Source: Glebionis coronaria
Taxonomy: Eukaryota > Streptophyta > Magnoliopsida > Asterales > Asteraceae
DNA length: 64,000 nucleotides
Reading direction: 5' to 3'
NCBI GenBank assembly: GCA_025667525.1
Contig: CM046877.1
Coordinates: 28,734,737-28,798,736 of the forward strand
The stretch's first letter is position 1. The number at the start of each line of letters is the position of its first letter. The translations under genes and the position numbers were made by a program. A model generated the notes under the pieces. It was given only the letters and a program-made list of their open reading frames with translations, did not search any database and was not told the origin of the DNA. Below are positions 58,230 to 64,000 of the stretch, one piece after another.

Positions 58230-59419
58230 TAAATATGATTGATCATGTTAAAAATTAAAAAAAATATATTCGTATATTTTCCTAATTTATTATTATTATT
58301 GAACACGACATGTCATGTTTGACTCAACTTGAAAGGTAACTAACCAGTATGAGTAACTTAGATAATTATTTAATGCTTTCTCACAATTTTGTAAATCGAT
58401 CAATTTTATAGTGACTAACTAAAAATGAAAGATGATTAAGAAAAATATGACGAAGTGAGTAATTAATTGTACTTAAGTATAACACTGTTGTTTTATAAAG
58501 AGTAAAAAAATAACTAGTATTAATTATACTTTAATTGGACTGTGTAGCATTTATAATTCAATCGTGATATTTGCTAACTATTTTCGCAAAAATATATTAT
58601 CGTTATCGCCTAACGTCTAGGGATAACACGAACCCGACTCTGGGCACGGCACAATAGGATGTCCCGTCGAAATCACTAGCCAAGTCATGCAGTTTTGTTT
58701 CCTCTGTGTCTTATTTGGTTGTGTATGATTCAGAGGCTTAGAGTAAGAGGAGTGGTCGTGCTATGGCCTAGTGCCAAGTTTTGCCGTCATTTTTTAGAAC
58801 GGCGCAGGACTCCGTGGTGTGTCTCAAGGGTCTGGCGTCAACTACACTAGTTCAAGCAGTTTATTTTTTTTATTTATTTATTTTTTTTGGAAATTAAGGG
58901 GTATATGTACTTTTTATAACACCAAAAATACCAATAGTACCACAAATCAACACTTTTTTAAAAAGTGGTGTCATATTATTTCTCGTATCAAAGCCCAGTT
59001 TGCTGACGTGACGGTACTTTGTCAACGACACCACTCAACGACACGATTGTTTCCTGTGCTCTTATTTTAAGTTAGATGTTGGAGTTATAGAGAAAAAAAA
59101 ATACTAGAATGACAATACTTTTTCCTCAAAAATTTATCTGCAAAGTAAATGCAATTATTCAATTAACCTAAAATATTTACATGGTTTGGTTAACCAATGA
59201 CCATGGGCAAAATTTCTACTTGTTGCGCAAGCAATGAACCCATTATGACATGAATTGGGGTCCATAACTTTTCACAGAATCTTTTGTTTTTTTATGTTTG
59301 TTCAAACTAAACATGCAGAATGGGTCAACAATCAGGTCCACTACTTGCATTCATTGAACCCATCATTTGTCCATTATTTGGGAACTTATGACACGTCAGA
59401 TTCTATATAAGTTTATTTA
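58230..59419. other. intergenic DNA, no gene seen
   Basis: AT-rich. The NAC-side target copy TAAAT is at its left edge. A GC-richer patch at 58600-58850 has no coding signal that I recognise; the 83-codon ORF there is low-complexity. Confidence 0.6.
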
Positions 59420-59817
59420 GGCTATGTTTGGTAAAATTAGCTGTAAGCTGTTAACTGTAAGCTGTTAACTGTAAGCTGTTAACTGTAAGCTGTTTATTAA
59501 AAAGCTATATTTTTAATAGAAGTGTTTGGTATATTAGCTGTTAACTATAAAAATTAAAATGTAAAATGACTTAAAAGGACATATTTAAATAAATTATAAT
59601 ATGATTGGAGGGTATATCAGTAATCTACAGCTTTAACAGCTCTTGACAATTTAAAAAGCTGTATCAGACAGCTTTTTATTTAAGAGCTACTTGGTGAAAA
59701 TAAAAAGCTAACAGCTCTTAAAATTTGTTGTACCAAACAGAGCTATTAGATTATTTTTTTAACAAAAAAGCTAACAACTCTAAAAAAGCTTTAAAAAAGC
59801 TCTTGCCAAACATAGCC
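59420..59817. mobile_element. Tourist-like MITE (PIF/Harbinger type), 398 bp
   Basis: Inverted ends GGCTATGTTTGG / CCAAACATAGCC, flanked by TTA at 59417-59419 and 59818-59820. The interior carries tandem AGCTGTTAACTGTA units (59442-59485) and many AGCT steps. No coding capacity. Confidence 0.85.
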
Positions 59818-60919
59818 TTAATAGAACGTTTAACTTTCTCTAATTTTTCTCTTATAATTTTTATAATAGTAACTTGATGTATTTTAAATTTTCAATAATA
59901 TTTTGCTAATGATTTCTTTTATACAAAATTGCTATTTGTGTATTTTCTTTTCTTTATTTTTAAGAGTAAATGACTTCTCAACCTTTATTCGGATCAGGAT
60001 ACGCAGAGATATGTAGCATGTAGAGTGGAAAATTTTATGTGGCTTATTAGATGTATGTTTTAGGTGAGAGTTTTGAGATTATTCAAGTTTCGGACTAATC
60101 CGAATAACCGACATAAAACATTTGAAACTTTTTTCATAAGTTTTTTTTTCTGTTTTTTTAGCATTTACACGTTTTTCTATTTTTATGTTAGTTTGATTTT
60201 TAAGTTAAACTCGATAATTCGAGCCAGAGTAACTTGAAATCCGGATGAGCAATACATTTAAGGTAGGATGCAAATATTATATTCTTTTCCAAAATCAAAT
60301 TAATCACACTTGGATAAGGCTTATTGGAGTCGAGTTTAGCTTAAGAGTGAGAGAGTGATGGCTGATCATTTGGCTGTTAAGTTTTTTGCATCAAATATTC
60401 GTTGACGCATCGCTACGTGTTTGACACCAAAGCCTCTCACGCTATCCCGTCCACCCGAGCTAGTAAGTTTATTCCTTTTTTTTTATTTTAATAAAATAAG
60501 TATTTGTGAACTTATTATACCACTTTAAAATCACTTTTTCTCGTGCTAACCACTCTAAAAAAAATGTAATGCCAAAAGAGTTTTGATATCAAAACTTTAA
60601 ATCTTAAATGACGCGTTTGACAGTACTTTTGAGCCACAACCATTCCTAGCTCTCTAATAACAACACTAACACAGTGTTTGGTATGTTGTAATTAAAAGAG
60701 GGAATAGAAAAGACTATTACGGCGGAATGAAAAAATGTTGTTTGTTTACGTTTACATCTTACAAGTCATTACTCATTACGTCAAAACCAATCCTTAGGGA
60801 CCCCCTTCTTTTTTTCCATTACATCTTGTAATTAAATCAAAATTACTTAAAACCTCATCATTAACTACCACATTAAATAGACTTTATATTAAAAATGGTT
60901 ATTTTAATCTTTTTATTAT
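59818..60919. other. intergenic DNA, no gene seen
   Basis: AT-rich with T runs. A possible old element edge (ACAGTGTTTGGTATG near 60670, partly mirrored by ACCAAACATT near 61140) is too weak to call. Confidence 0.55.
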
Positions 60920-61101
60920 GGGTTTTTCTAGCATGTGCCCTTAGGCACATGTTTAGAAGCATTAAATACATAAAGTTTTTATTGAAAACACACATAATTA
61001 TTAAATATTGTAAATTTTTTATTTCTATCTCTTTTTTTACTAATTATTAATGTATTTAATTCTTCTTAAACATGTGCCTAAGGGCACATGTTAGAAAAAC
61101 C
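60920..61101. mobile_element. MULE-like MITE, 182 bp
   Basis: Inverted ends of about 40 bp starting GGTTTTTCTA(G/A)CATGTGCC, each containing a small palindrome (GTGCCCTTAGGCAC). Flanked by a 10-bp duplication TTTTTATTAT at 60910-60919 and 61102-61111. Confidence 0.8.
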
Positions 61102-62062
61102 TTTTTATTATTGATTATATTGCGTTTTTTTTATACAAACCAAACATTATTAATAATTATAATGAATAATTTCATTATATTGTTCATTCTATTACGTCGT
61201 GTATTCCATTCTTTAGACATTTTATTATGTGAACCATAATATTGAGCGTATATGAGGTCATGGGTGATTTAAAAGTAATATTGTAACAAAATAAGATGAT
61301 TAGATTTAATAGTGGTTGTCTTTGTGATTGGATAATTGTGGAAAAACTTTATTTACAAGATGTGGGACCTTCCTATAAAAGTTGTAGTCCAAGACTCCAA
61401 AGTATGACCATTTGTCAAAAATAATAACTCCAAAAGATTCTGATCTTTCATAAGGGTCAAAATGATTTTACTGTAGTTCACTTCTTGTTTATCTTAATTA
61501 AAGGTATTTCTGTTTATTTTCTTTCTTATTTATAAATTATAAAACGTTTTCTTTTCTACTTTATTATACGCGCCATGAAAGCATTTTAACAATACTGCAC
61601 TATAATTTCGTCTCAAAATTATTATTTTCTGATAAAAATATGTAATTCTTTCGCGGTTAGTATCATTTGAACTCTTAATTGTTGTGTTAAGTGTTACATC
61701 ATAACCACAAATTTGCAATGTCTCAATATACCGTTCTTATGGACGAATAATCATCTGTAAAAAATAATATGTATAGTTATATACTAAGATTGTAATAAAG
61801 CGTTAAAGAAATTGAAAGTTAAAATTAGATTTAACAGTGATTAGATACAAAAATATCTAACCTCTTCAGTCGACCATCCCTTCCGAGGAGGGTCTAAATA
61901 TACAAGAGATCTCCAAAAATGTATGTTAACACTGAAGTCATCAAACCATGAGAACCTAGATGACTTGAAGTTCGTAAAAATTATTCAATCTTATCGGTAA
62001 GCCAAAGAGTGTCCAAAGTTGAAAAACATCGAGATAGATCCTGGACAAAGATGAATCACAGG
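61102..62062. other. intergenic DNA, no gene recognised
   Basis: AT-rich. The - strand between 61880 and 62062 looks somewhat coding-like, with a possible continuation of the ORF at 62063, but I recognise no domain. Confidence 0.5.
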
Positions 62063-62380
62063 TTAACAAAATGTATACGTTTCAAAAATATAAAATATTA
62101 TATACAAACGTCCACACACCTCAACCCATGGTTTAACCAAAGCTAGTTGTGAAGCAATATATGTATCATTAACTCGGAGTTTTGTTTTTTTATCTGTTTC
62201 CTGCTTTCCACAGTTTTTGTTTTTGTAATGAAAAAGTCTTGGAAATCCGTCTAATCGTATTGTATATCTCCCATTGCTTTCTTCATATGAGTTGAATTCA
62301 TAAGAGTAGCACGTTTCTCTTCCTGACAACTTTATCCCGCAATAATTGTTCTTCCTCCAAACACATCATCTCTGACTCTT
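62063..62380 (-). CDS. unrecognised coding-like exon
   Basis: An open stretch on the - strand (GRETCYSYEFNSYEES..., ending ...KPWVEV before a possible GT donor near 62116). It lies downstream of, and on the same strand as, the DUF1985-type exons, so it may be a later exon of that gene. No domain recognised and no start or stop that I trust. Low confidence. Confidence 0.3.
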
Positions 62381-62873
62381 CCTTCTTTTGGGAATGACCA
62401 CCTCCAACATCTTTGCATCTTTAATTTTATTTCTTTCCTCGTCTTATGACCCTAATCTCAATCCCTCTTATATAACACAATCCTCTTATAATTTAAAAGT
62501 TAATAATAATTTATGTTTATTTATTGGTATATTTACTTAATTTAAAATCTTACCATAAGAATGTCTTGATCATTGACAGCCAACTTTGTTACTTTTAAAT
62601 ATAGGCTGTTTAGAGAATCCTTTAAGTTAACACTCAAATTTGGAAAAATTGGGTTCGAATCTAATAGTTCCTATTATCACGGAGAATTTGGGTATAAGTC
62701 ACATATACAATGTTGGTAGAGAAGCATATAAGCATACAATGATAATGTATAATTTATACTCGAAAGTCTATAGATGTTTGTGCTGCAAAGATCTGCACAA
62801 GTAGATATGTATATGTTAACTATTTACAGCAACTCATAATCATGAAGGAGTTGTATAGAATATCATAACATAC

Positions 62874-64000
62874 CTGAACTATAGTCTCAAGCTTGAATAC
62901 ACGACCATTTAGGTGTTTAATTACACGTTCATTTAGGTTACTTTGATTGCTGAAACTTCTAATAATATGATAACTGGTCGCAACTACCAAGTGATTATAT
63001 CCCTTTTTTCGAGACATTTCCAACTTTTTTAGATAAACATAAAAAAGGTAATGGTGTGCTCTAGGAGGAACCTTTGGAACATATTCATGTAGATACCGGT
63101 AGCTTGTAATCCAACTACTTGATTCATGCTCGGCTTCAACTGGTCTGAGTTCAACATTGGTCTTAGAGTCCTAGAAGTTAAATGCATAACCACAGTACGT
63201 TGTTAATATACATAGCTCAATAAAAATTGAAAATAAGTCAAATAGTACCTTTGCAAATATGTGACAACAATCAATACGTTCAAAAGACTTTATCTTTGAC
63301 CAGGAAATAACTATAGGAAGCAATGTTGGGTGTTTAGTCCACCACGGTTTGCATCTCTCAGAAGACTCAAATATCCATACCTACGACCAAAAAATTTATG
63401 TTCTAAACAGGTTTCTGATTATAGTCACGAGAAAGTAATCAAATTGATTAAGTTACTTGGAAAGGGAATACAAAACCACCAACTGTGTATGTGGGGATGT
63501 AGTTGTGATCCTTCTTTAGGCCCAAATAGTGCTCATCACTATGGAGTTCAATCACCTGATAAATTTGATTGTACAAATAGGTCCATATGTGCTCACCCCA
63601 TGGAAAAGAATTCCAATCTTCCAACTTTCCAACCAAACGAATCATTCTATCATCAACTACACTAGTCAACCAACGAACCATAAAAATTACTTCCAAACAC
63701 AAAAAAAAGAGATAAATGAAACGCATCTTCATCGGATATCTTAGCAAAATAAAGCTTCATATTCAAGAAGGCTTACGAGGTCTAAGTTGGTGATACTTAA
63801 ACCTTATTTTTGGGGGAATAACCTACTACACAACTTCAAATCACCAGAAGCGTATAAACCTACTTCACTTCTCCAAATAGGAAACCAGTTATTAGTGCAA
63901 ACTGATGACGACCAAAATGTAGTGTACAACTATCAAGGTAGTATAGTAGAGGCATATCATAATGCGAGTCATTTACTCTATGCTGTTTACGTAGCATATA
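62874..64000 (-). pseudogene. DUF1985-type gene (Ulp1/MULE-associated family), decayed, runs off the window
   Basis: Three exons on the - strand with GT-AG borders. Exon 64000-63457 carries the DUF1985 pattern (MPLLYYLDSCTLHFGRHQFA, LITGF, CLEVIFM, VVDDRMIRLV, WNSFPWGEHIW). Exon 63380-63249 (VWIFESSERC ... CCHIFAK) and exon 63170-62874 (ITSYRYLHEYVPKVPP, YLKKLEMSRKKG) follow. The first exon has several frame changes: TAG near 63859, TAA near 63802, and shifts near 63765 and in a T run near 63710. In plants this domain is often joined to Ulp1-type SUMO peptidase modules and carried by Mutator-like elements. No catalytic domain is visible here, so parentage is open. Confidence 0.7.

Noticed and set aside
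60665..61210. Outer MITE around the 182-bp element (TGTTTGGTATG ... ACCAAACATT)
   Set aside because: End similarity is short and no target duplication could be found.

Overview
This window is nuclear DNA of a flowering plant and consists mostly of nested, decaying transposons. Evidence for a eudicot: plant-type Copia (Sirevirus), Athila and Tat elements, an En/Spm (CACTA) element, a three-exon NAC gene and an F-box-associated gene. The F-box-associated reading frame and the long third ORF of the Sirevirus resemble Asteraceae sequences I know, so a composite-family plant is my best guess (inference, moderate confidence). I see no bacterial genes, organellar DNA, tRNA or rRNA.

Left block (1-9921). 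A deletion-derived Sirevirus copy 'A' (1-2451) ends in an LTR (2452-3028). That LTR runs straight into a primer-binding site and a gene-less element 'G' (3029-5757). An Athila gag-protease piece on + (5758-8741) then meets a - strand Athila piece (8742-9921), forming a large fold-back.

Nest (8742-35311). Athila 'B' (- strand; LTR 33494-35311) contains the complete but disabled Sirevirus 'C' (9922-33263, TSD AAAAA). C contains Athila 'D' (21346-32721, TSD GTGGA, LTRs 1739 bp each). B lies inside a Tat-type Ty3 element 'E' (35312 to about 40775), which keeps part of RNase H, integrase, an 88-bp tandem repeat and an antisense ORF.

Gene block (41274-49740). An F-box-associated gene is split by a CACTA element (41930-47221, TSD CAC). 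It lies tail to tail with an apparently intact NAC transcription factor gene (48159-49321, - strand). A Copia element 'F' (49741-58229, TSD TAAAT) sits about 420 bp upstream of the NAC start codon.

Right block (58230-64000). AT-rich DNA with two MITEs and the decayed 3' part of a multi-exon DUF1985-type gene running off the window.

The most unusual signal is a short motif, GCG(C/T)TGACAAG, in arrays with 21- and 15-nt spacing. The same 21-21-15-21 order occurs in three diverged Sirevirus LTRs. The motif recurs in one reading frame in gag, in the integrase-RT linker and in the third ORF of C, and with a 21-nt period inside the unrelated CACTA element. The Athila LTRs carry their own array (ATTCCGAT), and the CACTA ends carry perfect 28-bp palindromes. 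Each element family here has its own dense short-motif array in its regulatory ends.
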